The position numbers were made by a program, and so were the translations under genes. 64,000 nucleotides of DNA from Pseudalgibacter alginicilyticus. GTDB taxonomy: Bacteria; Bacteroidota; Bacteroidia; Flavobacteriales; Flavobacteriaceae. The DNA is taken from positions 3,590,001 through 3,654,000 of the forward strand of contig NZ_CP012898.1 in assembly GCF_001310225.1 (NCBI RefSeq), given 5' to 3'. Each line of letters opens with the position of its first letter. Position 1 is the stretch's first letter. Below, one piece after another: positions 9,092 through 17,553 of this stretch. The notes below the pieces were generated by a model that had not been told where the DNA came from, did no database searches, and saw only the letters and a program-made list of their open reading frames with translations.

Positions 9092-9886
9092 ATGAAAACC
9101 TTAAAACTTCCAATTGAAGTAGAAGCTGAATTAAAAAAAGTGTCAAAAGTAGCAGGCTACTTATGGCAAAGAGAATGGGCTGAAAGAAATGCTGGAAATA
9201 TTTCTATGAATCTAACATCTTTTTTTTCAAAGGAGGATGTGGAAGGTATTGGAGAAGAAGTGCCTTTTGATTTCCCTAAAGAATCTGCTGGGTTTGTTTT
9301 GTACATTACTGGTACAGGTTGTTATTTAAGAGATTTGGTAGATAAATTAGAGGAGGTATCATGTATATTATATATAAATGAAACCGCAACAGCATTCTCA
9401 ATTATTTGGGGAGGAAAACGTGAAAATTTTGGACCAACTTGTGAGTTAATTTCTCATGCTAGTATTCATTTATTCAACTCAAAGTATCACCCAGAAAATT
9501 TAGCGGTTGTTCATACACATCCTTTGGAACTGATTTGTATGAGTCATCATGAATTATTTAATGATGAAGAAGAATTAAACAGACAGATATGGATGATGTG
9601 TCCAGAGGTAAAAGTATTTGTGCCTAAGGGTATTCACTGTACGCCTTATGCCTTATCAAGTACCGTGAATTTAGCCAAAGTAACTATAGAGGCTTTTAAA
9701 ACAAGAAATGTATCGCTATGGGAAAAACATGGAGCAACAGCCACTGCGCCAGATGTTATGAAAGCATGGGATTTTTTAGATGTAGCCAATAAAGGAGCAA
9801 AGTTACTGATGATGTGTTGGGCAGCAGGATTTAAGCCAGCTGGGCTCTCTAATGCTCAATTGAAGGAATTAGAACAATTTACTTAA
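9092..9886 (+). CDS. rhaD: Class II aldolase, rhamnulose-1-phosphate aldolase (RhaD) type, likely acting on L-fuculose-1-phosphate
   Basis: The enzyme cleaves a 6-deoxyketose 1-phosphate to dihydroxyacetone phosphate and L-lactaldehyde. The preferred start is the ATG at 9092 (264 residues). An in-frame ATG at 9050 would add 14 residues not expected in the family. With the 9092 start, the zinc site matches E. coli RhaD nearly position for position: Glu118 in GPTCELISH, His141 and His143 in HTH, and His213 in WEKHG. The ERNAGNIS segment at 31-38 is the phosphate-binding region. The sequence is RhaD-like rather than FucA-like (FucA is shorter, about 215 residues), yet it sits 41 bp before an L-fucose isomerase. 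It therefore probably serves fucose, or both fucose and rhamnose. It is the first gene of the plus-strand catabolic unit. Confidence 0.88.
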   Translation: MKTLKLPIEVEAELKKVSKVAGYLWQREWAERNAGNISMNLTSFFSKEDVEGIGEEVPFDFPKESAGFVLYITGTGCYLRDLVDKLEEVSCILYINETATAFSIIWGGKRENFGPTCELISHASIHLFNSKYHPENLAVVHTHPLELICMSHHELFNDEEELNRQIWMMCPEVKVFVPKGIHCTPYALSSTVNLAKVTIEAFKTRNVSLWEKHGATATAPDVMKAWDFLDVANKGAKLLMMCWAAGFKPAGLSNAQLKELEQFT

Positions 9887-9927
9887 AGATTAATATCAAA
9901 CGTAATTAAACAAAACATCTAAATATA

Positions 9928-11715
9928 ATGAATAGATTAATAGGTAGATTACCAAAAGTAGGCATACGTCCCGTAATAGATGGGCGTGAATTAGGGGTTA
10001 GAGAATCCTTAGAGGTTCAATGTATGGATATGGCCAAAGCGGCTGCAAAATTAATACAAGACACATTACGTTTTCCAAGTGGTGAACAAGTAGAATGTGT
10101 TATTGCAGATACCACTATTGGCGGGGTAGCAGATGCGGCAGCTTGTGCTGATAAATTTAAGAGAGAAGGTGTGGAGGTGTCTTTAACAGTAACGCCTTGT
10201 TGGTGTTACGGAACTGAAGTTATGGATACAGACCCTTTAATACCTAAAGCGGTTTGGGGGTTTAATGGAACAGAAAGACCTGGCGCTGTGTATTTAGCAG
10301 CAGCCTTAGCTGGTTATTCTCAAAAGGGATTACCAGCGTTTGGTATTTATGGTAAAGAAGTTCAAGATGGTGGTGATAAAACCATTCCTCAAGATGTGTC
10401 AGAAAAGATTTTACGTTTTACGAAAGGAGCCCTTGCTGTAGCGCAAATGAAAGGTAAATCATATTTATCAATTGGGTATAGTTCTATGGGTATTGCAGGC
10501 TCGATGGTAGATGTTAATTTTTTACAAGATTATTTAGGAGTAAGAGCAGAGTTTGTTGAGTCTGTAGAGCTTTTAAGACGTATGGATAATAATATTTTTG
10601 ATCAAGAAGAGTATGAAAAAGCCTTAGCTTGGACCAAAGCAAATTGTGAAGAAGGGGAGGATAGAAATAGTCCTGAAAGTCAGAAATCTCGTGAGCAAAA
10701 AGATGCCGAATGGGAAAAGGTTGTTAAAATGACTTTAATCTGTAAAGATTTAATGAATGGAAACCCAAAATTAAAAGATATGGGCTTTGGTGAAGAGTCT
10801 AAGGGTAGAAATGCTATTATGGGAGGTTTTCAAGGGCAACGACAATGGACAGATTACCAGCCTAATGCTGATTTTACAGAATCTATTTTAAATTCCTCTT
10901 TCGATTGGAATGGGATTCGTCAGGCTTATGTGTTTGCAACAGAAAATGACTGCTTAAATGCCATTTCTATGCTCTTTGGTCATTTATTAACAAATAAAGC
11001 GCAGTTATTTTCAGATGTACGTACGTATTGGAGTCCAGAGTCTGTGGAGCGTGTTACAGGTAAAAAATTAACGGGGCTTGCAGAACATGGCATCATTCAC
11101 TTAATAAATTCTGGTTCTACTACCTTAGATGCTACAGCACAGCAATTAGATGCAGAAGGAAACCCTACCATGAAGGCTTTTTGGGATATTACGGAAGATG
11201 ATGTTCAAAGATGTTTAGATAATACCAAATGGCCTCCAGCAACAGTGGAATACTTTAGAGGCGGAGGATTCTCTTCTAATTTCTTAACTAAAGGCCAAAT
11301 GCCATTAACTATGTGTAGAGTTAATTTAGTTAAAGGTATTGGACCTGTTTTACAAATTGTTGAAGGGTGGAGTGTAGAGCTACCCGAAGATATTCATACC
11401 GTCTTAAATGAAAGAACAGATCCTACTTGGCCCACAACTTGGTTTGTGCCAAGAACTACAGGAAAAGGTTTCTTTAAAGATGTGTACACAGTAATGGCTA
11501 AATGGGGAGCTAATCATGGAGCTATTTCTCATGGACATATTGGAGCCGATTTAATATCGTTAGCAGCTATGCTACGTATTCCTGTAAACATGCATAATGT
11601 GGATGAAAATGATGTGTTCAGACCAAGTGCATGGTCGGCTTTTGGTGAAAACCTTGAAGGCGCAGATTATAGAGCTTGTAAAAACTACGGACCAATATAT
11701 GGTTTCAAAAGTTAA
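9928..11715 (+). CDS. fucI: L-fucose isomerase
   Basis: The 595-residue protein matches the length and sequence pattern of E. coli FucI (591), which converts L-fucose to L-fuculose using Mn2+. The active-site residues are in place: Glu339 in ATENDCLN and Asp363 in [11 protein letters not shown] correspond to Glu337 and Asp361, and the third metal ligand is in the [15 protein letters not shown] region near 530. The N-terminal [21 protein letters not shown] segment is also characteristic. It lies directly behind the aldolase and ahead of an FGGY kinase, giving isomerase, kinase and aldolase steps in one place. The enzyme family also accepts D-arabinose. Identification is firm. Confidence 0.96.
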   Translation: MNRLIGRLPKVGIRPVIDGRELGVRESLEVQCMDMAKAAAKLIQDTLRFPSGEQVECVIADTTIGGVADAAACADKFKREGVEVSLTVTPCWCYGTEVMDTDPLIPKAVWGFNGTERPGAVYLAAALAGYSQKGLPAFGIYGKEVQDGGDKTIPQDVSEKILRFTKGALAVAQMKGKSYLSIGYSSMGIAGSMVDVNFLQDYLGVRAEFVESVELLRRMDNNIFDQEEYEKALAWTKANCEEGEDRNSPESQKSREQKDAEWEKVVKMTLICKDLMNGNPKLKDMGFGEESKGRNAIMGGFQGQRQWTDYQPNADFTESILNSSFDWNGIRQAYVFATENDCLNAISMLFGHLLTNKAQLFSDVRTYWSPESVERVTGKKLTGLAEHGIIHLINSGSTTLDATAQQLDAEGNPTMKAFWDITEDDVQRCLDNTKWPPATVEYFRGGGFSSNFLTKGQMPLTMCRVNLVKGIGPVLQIVEGWSVELPEDIHTVLNERTDPTWPTTWFVPRTTGKGFFKDVYTVMAKWGANHGAISHGHIGADLISLAAMLRIPVNMHNVDENDVFRPSAWSAFGENLEGADYRACKNYGPIYGFKS

Positions 11716-11796
11716 TATTAACACCCCAGTGGTTATAGGTTGAAATTAGTAGGCGTGTTTTTGAATTAGTTTTATTTTTTCGATGTATAAAAATGA

Positions 11797-11844
11797 CAAG
11801 GCTTATCCTTTTTATGGTTACTAAATCACTAAAAGGAGGCTTTG
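11797..11844 (+). terminator. Possible weak terminator between fucI and the kinase gene
   Basis: An imperfect inverted repeat (CAAGGCTTATCCTTTT with AAAAGGAGGCTTTG) lies in the 255-bp spacer after fucI and is followed by T-rich sequence. It could reduce read-through into the kinase gene. The pairing has bulges, so this is a tentative call. Confidence 0.3.
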
Positions 11845-11970
11845 TTGTTCTTTTCTCTTGTAAGTGAAACTCCAAAATTGAATTTTGACACCAAGAATGT
11901 GGTTACATAAATATTCTATAAGTCTGCTGAAAAATACGGAGGCTGTAATAATAAAAAAGTAATAAATGCC

Positions 11971-13281
11971 ATGAAAAATGTTATAGCAATTATTGATATT
12001 GGAAAAACTAATAAAAAAATTTTTTTATTTGATGAGACTTTTCAAGTCGTTTCTCAAAATACCGTTCAATTTAAAGAAATTAAAGATGATGATGGTTTTA
12101 GTTGCGATGATATCGAATCGATAGAGAATTGGATTCAGGATGAAATAAAAGCAATTCAAGACAGAGGTGTTTATAAAATAAAAGCTATAAATTTTACCAC
12201 GCATGGTGCTTCATTGGTCTATCTAGACAAAGCAGGTAAACGTATTTCTCCTTTATATAATTATTTAAAACCACTTGATGTTAATGATTATAATCATCTT
12301 TATGAATCTTATGGAGGGGTAGAGGAGTTTTCTAGAAAAACAGCGTCTCCAGCTTATGGGATGTTAAATACAGGTATTCAAATGTTATGGCTTAAAAATC
12401 ATAAACCAGAAGTTTGGAAGCAAGTTGATACTATTTTGCATTATCCACAATATTTAAGTTATTTGTTTACCAAAAAAATAACGGCAGATTTTACTTCAGT
12501 AGGGGCACATACTGCTACTTGGGATTTTGATACCATGCAATATCATGACTGGTTAAAAGATGAAAATATCAGTCTGCCAGAACCTTGTAAAGGCAATAAA
12601 GCCGTTATAGCAAACATACATGGAGAGCATATAGCTGTTGGTACAGGCTTGCACGATAGTTCTTCTTCTATTATACCAATTTTGGAAAAAGAAAAGAATA
12701 AAGATTTTGTACTGCTATCTACAGGAACTTGGATTATTGCTATGAACCCATTTAGTAAAGAAGCTTTAACACAACATCAATTGCAAAGCAACTGTTTGTG
12801 TTTTATGACTCCTGAAAAGCAACAAGTAAAGTCTTCTATGCAATTTTTAGGCCGTATTCATGAAGTGTATATAAAAGCTTTAAGTGAATATTTTAAAGTT
12901 GATATAAATACACATTTAGACATGGTTTTAAATCCTACACTTTGTGGTGAATTAATAGATCATGATGCTCGTGTTTTTTTAGCAAAAGGTATAGATACAG
13001 ATTTTGAAGCGCATAGCGATTTACTTCAAAAATTTATTTCTTACGAAACGGCTTATTATCAATTAGTTTATGAGATAAGTAAGAAAGTGATTTCAGGAAT
13101 TCATTTAATTTTAGATGAAAATTCAAATATATCTAAGGTTTATATTTCTGGTGGATTTAATAAAAATGAAATTTTCATTAAATTTTTAACTCTTTTAAAT
13201 CCAGATATTAATATTAAAATTTCAGATTGTAAAAATGAAAGTGCTTTAGGGGCAGCTTTACTAATGAGAGATTATTTATAA
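11971..13281 (+). CDS. FGGY-family carbohydrate kinase, probable L-fuculokinase
   Basis: The 436-residue protein has the two-domain FGGY sugar kinase fold: an N-terminal phosphate-binding segment IAIIDIGKTNKKIFLF (5-20), a central KPEVWKQVDTILHYPQYLSYLFTKK stretch and the C-terminal ATP-binding VYISGGFNKNEIFIKFL. It is shorter than classical FucK or RhaB (about 470-490) and belongs to a divergent FGGY branch common in Bacteroidota. The expected reaction is ATP-dependent phosphorylation of L-fuculose at C1, which fits its place after the isomerase and aldolase. It is 255 bp downstream of fucI and may have its own promoter. Substrate is inferred from context. Confidence 0.82.
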   Translation: MKNVIAIIDIGKTNKKIFLFDETFQVVSQNTVQFKEIKDDDGFSCDDIESIENWIQDEIKAIQDRGVYKIKAINFTTHGASLVYLDKAGKRISPLYNYLKPLDVNDYNHLYESYGGVEEFSRKTASPAYGMLNTGIQMLWLKNHKPEVWKQVDTILHYPQYLSYLFTKKITADFTSVGAHTATWDFDTMQYHDWLKDENISLPEPCKGNKAVIANIHGEHIAVGTGLHDSSSSIIPILEKEKNKDFVLLSTGTWIIAMNPFSKEALTQHQLQSNCLCFMTPEKQQVKSSMQFLGRIHEVYIKALSEYFKVDINTHLDMVLNPTLCGELIDHDARVFLAKGIDTDFEAHSDLLQKFISYETAYYQLVYEISKKVISGIHLILDENSNISKVYISGGFNKNEIFIKFLTLLNPDINIKISDCKNESALGAALLMRDYL

Positions 13282-13451
13282 GTAACAAACCAATATAATT
13301 TAATTGATAAAGGTTGTTTATCAAATTGTATTGAGGAGCTTTAGTGTCCAATTTCTATAAAAACTTTAAATAAGACATGTGTTTTTAGCTACATAGTACT
13401 GTTGTTAAAGGCATTTGCAATTATATAGTAAAATACTATCACTTCATTTTA

Positions 13452-13710
13452 CTAAGTCTGCAGAGTCCGTTTAAGTGGATAGGTAGACAATTCATTACCA
13501 TTAATTAGGTTAGCAACTGGTTTTCCTGAAAAGGCATAGCGAAAATAATCTCATGCTTTTCGGTAATGTTGTTTTCTTAATTAAGTATATCCATACTTTT
13601 CCATACTAAAAATTCGACGAAATCAATTAGCTTTTGGAACTTCTACATTGCAGAAATATAACGTTTATTGCGTTCTCATTGATACCAAAGAAACCTTTAT
13701 ATGTAAAACT
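13452..13710 (-). pseudogene. Decayed remnant resembling the C-terminus of a sialate O-acetylesterase
   Basis: Reading the minus strand, the codons ending at a TAG at 13452 spell a peptide containing RYAFSGKPVANLING followed by a TYPLKRT-like end. That pattern resembles the C-terminal RYAW..P..NLYN..GLPA.PFRT signature of SASA-type carbohydrate acetylesterases. Further upstream, in a different frame (near 13663-13630), NKRYISA followed by a stop and KFQKLI resembles the segment that precedes this end in the family. The pieces are interrupted by stop codons and at least one frameshift, so no functional protein is possible. Family recognition is from memory of the motif and needs an alignment. 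Confidence 0.4.
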
Positions 13711-13902
13711 TGCTGAAGGACTTATCATGCCATTTTAAAGTATATGTGGTGGTCTTCTTATTTAGTATCTCATATTTATTTTTTTATTTTTAGTTGTAAT
13801 TGTTTGATTGTTAGTAGTTATAGCTTCAATATTTCTAAAATGTATTTTTTTACTAAAAACATACAAAAAAAATAGCCTGTATGTTTTTTTATGTTAAAAA
13901 AA

Positions 13903-13968
13903 TTTGCATAACAAATATTTATACATATATTTGGAGAACCAATCTGGTAAACCAATTTGGTTTTCCAA
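13903..13968 (+). promoter_or_regulatory. Promoter with nested palindromic operator (site A)
   Basis: A Bacteroidota-type promoter is visible: TTTG at 13903-13906, a 19-bp spacer and TATATTTG at 13926-13933. The operator TTGGAGAACCAA begins at 13931, inside the -7 element. It continues with TGGTAAACCAA and then TTTGGTTTTCCAA, ending at 13968, so three tandem palindromic units are present. A bound repressor would mask the -7 region. It drives the gene at 14042 with a leader of about 100 nt. Confidence 0.85.
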
Positions 13969-14041
13969 TAAACTATAAACTTAACCTACTAACTATAAAC
14001 GAAAATTATTACTAATTATTTAAACTTTAAAACTATTAATT

Positions 14042-15085
14042 ATGAAAACAAAACTATTTTTACTTTCTTTTTTATTTTTAGTATTTAGCGAAATTAAAGC
14101 ACAGGTTACGCTTCCTTATTATGAGCCATTTGATTATCCAGAGGGTAGTCTTCTTGTTTCTAATGAAGGCAATTTAGGGCCTTGGTTGAGTACGTATACA
14201 GGTAATACAAATGGAGATCCATTGATTGTTACATCGCCAACTTGGTTTTTATTGCCTAATCAGTTAGCATTTACACAAGTAGGGGAGGCAGTTGGTTTCC
14301 AGGGTGGTTCGGATGATCCTGTAATAACATTTGCACCTCAAGGCGATGAAGGTTTTATATATTCTTCATTTATTTTTAAAGTTACAGACCAATCAGATGT
14401 AACAGATACAGCAGGAGGGTTTATATATTCTTTTGGTAAAGTCAATAGTGAAAATAATGGTTATAATTACTGTTCAGCAGTCTATCTTAGAAAAACAAGT
14501 GAAACCACCTTTAATATTGGTGTTTCTGAAACTAATAGTGCAAGTAAAGCAGCTTGGTCAGCAACTGAATTTACATTAGATCAAGAAGTTTTTATTATAA
14601 TTGCTTACGATATAGCTGGTCAATTATCTAAAATGTGGATTAATCCAGATATATCTGGATTAGAACCAGCAGTAACTCTTGACACTACAGCAGATACTGA
14701 CACTGGAAGTAGAGACGATATTGTTGTTGTTAGAATTAGTTTAGAAGGTAATTCAAGAACTCCTTCTACAATTTTAGACGAAATTAGAATTGGTAATACA
14801 TGGCAATCTGTTACAGATCAACCTGAACTAAGTGTTTCTAAAAATGAATTAGAAAGCAACATTAATATTTTTCCAAACCCAGCAAACGATTATATTACAA
14901 TCAATACTAAAAATGATTTTAAAGTATCTTCTATAGAAATGTTTAGTTTGTTAGGTCAGAAAGTACTAACGCAAACGGAGTTGAAAAATAATCAACTTAA
15001 TGTTTCTAACTTAACACGAGGTGTTTACTTATTAAAAGTAAGTGCAGATGGTGGAAGCTTCACTAAAAAGATTGTTATTGAATAA
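14042..15085 (+). CDS. Secreted protein with type IX secretion sorting domain, jelly-roll-like, function unknown
   Basis: The 347-residue protein has a signal peptide (1-21, ending KAQ), a beta-rich central part (about 22-260) and a type A T9SS C-terminal sorting domain (about 275-347) containing IFPNPANDYITI, GQKV and RGVYLLKVS. The central part has the look of a concanavalin-like or jelly-roll carbohydrate-binding fold (FEPFDYPEGSL-like opening and a DEIRIGNTW end), but I see no lyase catalytic motif. It is the first gene behind operator site A and is followed at once by a strong terminator. It may therefore be produced in excess over the lyases. A role as a surface-attached or released alginate-binding protein is a guess from context. 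Confidence 0.75.
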   Translation: MKTKLFLLSFLFLVFSEIKAQVTLPYYEPFDYPEGSLLVSNEGNLGPWLSTYTGNTNGDPLIVTSPTWFLLPNQLAFTQVGEAVGFQGGSDDPVITFAPQGDEGFIYSSFIFKVTDQSDVTDTAGGFIYSFGKVNSENNGYNYCSAVYLRKTSETTFNIGVSETNSASKAAWSATEFTLDQEVFIIIAYDIAGQLSKMWINPDISGLEPAVTLDTTADTDTGSRDDIVVVRISLEGNSRTPSTILDEIRIGNTWQSVTDQPELSVSKNELESNINIFPNPANDYITINTKNDFKVSSIEMFSLLGQKVLTQTELKNNQLNVSNLTRGVYLLKVSADGGSFTKKIVIE

Positions 15086-15107
15086 TAATTTTTATTAAAT
15101 ACATATT

Positions 15108-15140
15108 AAAGCCTTTTAATTATTAAAAGGCTTTTTTTTT
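15108..15140 (+). terminator. Strong rho-independent terminator after the T9SS protein gene
   Basis: AAAGCCTTTTAAT pairs perfectly with ATTAAAAGGCTTT across a two-base loop and runs into nine or more T residues. It stands 27 bp before the PL6 lyase start. No separate promoter is obvious in that short gap, so the PL6 gene and those after it may depend on partial read-through. Confidence 0.85.
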
Positions 15141-15166
15141 CAAAGAAACTAAACTAAATTAAAACC

Positions 15167-17479
15167 ATGCAAAAAATCCTGTTTTTTTTAATTGTATTTG
15201 TTCTGTTTACAGCCTGTAATAAACCAAGTACAATAAACCAAATTAAAGTAACAACCACACAAGAGCTGCAAGAAGCTATTAAAAATGCCAAAGCAGGCGA
15301 TAATATTGTTATGGCAAATGGCGTGTGGAGAGATGTTGAAATTAAATTCATTGGAGAGGGTGTAGAAAAAGCACCAATAACTTTAAGTGCAGAAACTCCA
15401 GGTAAGGTTTTTATTGAAGGTGTTTCTAATTTAGAATTAGCTGGAAATTATTTGGTAGTTGATGGTTTGTTTTTTAGAAATGGGTATACACCAACCGAAG
15501 ATGTTGTGTCTTTTAGAACAAGTCAAGAAAAAGTGGCTAACTATTCTAAAGTAACTAACTGTGTCATTTTAGATTATAATCAGCAACAACGAGATAAAGA
15601 TGATCATTGGGTTCAATTGTATGGGAAATATAATGAATTTAGTAACTGTTACCTTGCAGGAAAAACAAATGGAGGCCCCACACTAAGAGTTGATATTAAG
15701 GGAAATCAAAGTATTAGAAATTATCATAAAATTATTAATAATCATTTTGGGCCCAGACCTAGAAAAGGTGGAGCGCGGGGAGAAACCATTCAATTGGGAG
15801 ATAGTTATACCTCCATGTCTCCAAGTAATACGATTATTGCAAACAATTTATTTGAAGCATGTAATGGAGAGGTTGAAATTATTTCGAGCAAAACAAATTT
15901 TAATGAAATTAGAAATAACGTTTTTTATAAAAGTGAAGGTTCTGTGGTAACACGTCATGGTAATTATGCTGTTATTGATGGTAATTACTTTATTGGAGAT
16001 GGAGTCAATAAAAATTATGGAGGAATAAGACTTGTAAATACAGGGCATTGGGTTATAAATAACTATTTCTATAATATTATTGGTGAAAACTTTAGAAGTG
16101 CTTTAGCTGTTATGAATGGTATACCAAAGTCGCCATTAAATAGATACAACCAAGTTACCGATGTTGTGGTTGCTTACAATACCTATGTAGATTGTAAATC
16201 GCCTTGGCAATTTGGAGTGGGAACCAATATTGATCAATCAGAAGTGCTTCCAGAATCAGAAATACGTTCTGCCAGAGTGCTTAGAACCGAAGTGGCTAAC
16301 AATATTATTTATAATAAAATAGGAGATGAAAATGTAATTATTGAACACGACAAGGCTGATGGTGTTACATTTAAAAATAATCTAATTAACAATCAAGGTG
16401 TAGATTTTGGTGATACTGATAGGATTCAGGCATCTGAATTTGAATTAACAAAAGTTAGTGAGTATATTTATTTACCTAAATTAACAACCGAATTTGATGT
16501 TTATCAAGGTTTTGGTTTTGAAGCAATATCAAAAGATTTATTCGGGAATTCTAGAGAAGATAACAATTCAATTGGTGCAACTGTTCAAGGTGAGTATAAA
16601 GCCCCCAATATTTTAGATAAAACAAAGTATGGCGCAGATTGGTATTCCAATGTTATAGAACCAAAAGAGGCTAATATTATAGAGGTAACTAATACGGTTG
16701 GAGAATTAGAAACGAAAATAGCTGCTGCTGAATCTGGAGATGTTATTTCTTTAAGTCCTGGAATCTATAATGTGTCAAAATCTATAGTAATTAATAAGCC
16801 ACTTACTATTCAATCTAAGGAAAACGAAAAAGTTGAAATTGTTTTTGATGGTGAAGACAACACTCCTTTATTTGAACTAAATCCATATGGAGTTTTAGAG
16901 CTTCAAAGTGTTTTACTTAGAGGAAACGGAAAGCAACAAGCTTTTTCCAGTTTAAAGGAAAATATGTCAAATCACTTTGGATTAACTGTTTCTGGATGTG
17001 AGATTAATAATTTTAATTATGTACTAAAGGCCTATAAACAAACATTTGCCGAAGAAATTACTTTTAAAAATACGTCTATTTTTAATTGTGAAAATGGTAT
17101 TGAATTATCGGAAGAAACAAATGATAAAGGGGATTATAATGTAGAGTTTTTAACCATTGATAACTGTCGTTTTACAAATGTAAATAAAAATGTGATAGAT
17201 TATTACCGTGGTGGATATGATGAATCTACTATTGGAGGTAATTTATTGGTAACCAACAGTACTTTTACTAATTGTGGAGCAAAAGAAGAAAATAAAATTT
17301 TAATTAATCACAGAGGTATTGTATATGTAAATATCAATAATAATACCTTTAAAAACAACAAGGTAGACTTTGTTTCTATTCTTTGGGGAGCAAAAGAAAA
17401 TTATGCATCGGATAATGAAATTAGTAATTCAGGCACCATAAAAACCGAGGAAAATTTAAAAATGAAACTGATGTATTAG
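15167..17479 (+). CDS. PL6 family alginate lyase (AlyGC-like), lipoprotein
   Basis: The 770-residue protein has a lipoprotein leader with lipid-attachment Cys17 (LFTACNKP) and two parallel beta-helix halves (about 28-480 and 510-765). This matches the two-domain size of the PL6 alginate lyase AlyGC. The PL6 hallmarks NGGPTLRVDIKGN (168-180), the RPRKGGARGETIQLGDS region (197-213) and the catalytic pair Lys242 (ISSKTNFN) and Arg263 (VTRHGN) are all present. The Lys-Arg spacing of 21 equals that of AlyGC Lys220 and Arg241. Such enzymes cut alginate (often G-rich or MG) by beta-elimination and usually sit at the outer membrane or periplasm. The next lyase gene follows after 74 bp. Confidence 0.93.
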   Translation: MQKILFFLIVFVLFTACNKPSTINQIKVTTTQELQEAIKNAKAGDNIVMANGVWRDVEIKFIGEGVEKAPITLSAETPGKVFIEGVSNLELAGNYLVVDGLFFRNGYTPTEDVVSFRTSQEKVANYSKVTNCVILDYNQQQRDKDDHWVQLYGKYNEFSNCYLAGKTNGGPTLRVDIKGNQSIRNYHKIINNHFGPRPRKGGARGETIQLGDSYTSMSPSNTIIANNLFEACNGEVEIISSKTNFNEIRNNVFYKSEGSVVTRHGNYAVIDGNYFIGDGVNKNYGGIRLVNTGHWVINNYFYNIIGENFRSALAVMNGIPKSPLNRYNQVTDVVVAYNTYVDCKSPWQFGVGTNIDQSEVLPESEIRSARVLRTEVANNIIYNKIGDENVIIEHDKADGVTFKNNLINNQGVDFGDTDRIQASEFELTKVSEYIYLPKLTTEFDVYQGFGFEAISKDLFGNSREDNNSIGATVQGEYKAPNILDKTKYGADWYSNVIEPKEANIIEVTNTVGELETKIAAAESGDVISLSPGIYNVSKSIVINKPLTIQSKENEKVEIVFDGEDNTPLFELNPYGVLELQSVLLRGNGKQQAFSSLKENMSNHFGLTVSGCEINNFNYVLKAYKQTFAEEITFKNTSIFNCENGIELSEETNDKGDYNVEFLTIDNCRFTNVNKNVIDYYRGGYDESTIGGNLLVTNSTFTNCGAKEENKILINHRGIVYVNINNNTFKNNKVDFVSILWGAKENYASDNEISNSGTIKTEENLKMKLMY

Positions 17480-17553
17480 TGTTTTGTTTTAAATGTAAAA
17501 AAAGCAGCAGCATTAAAATTAATCGTTTACAACAACCTTCAAAAAAGTATATC

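Larger units (their letters stand above)
13282..14041. other. Long non-coding stretch ahead of the lyase block
   Basis: No intact gene occupies these 760 bp. The middle holds a decayed minus-strand coding remnant, and the right end holds a strong promoter with a nested operator; both are listed separately. The remainder shows neither long open frames nor clear hairpins. The break marks the boundary between the fucose module and the alginate-lyase module. Confidence 0.6.

Noticed and set aside
17479-17553. GTG start overlapping the PL6 stop for the heparinase-like gene
   Set aside because: The extension breaks up the signal peptide; the ATG at 17554 gives a normal leader.
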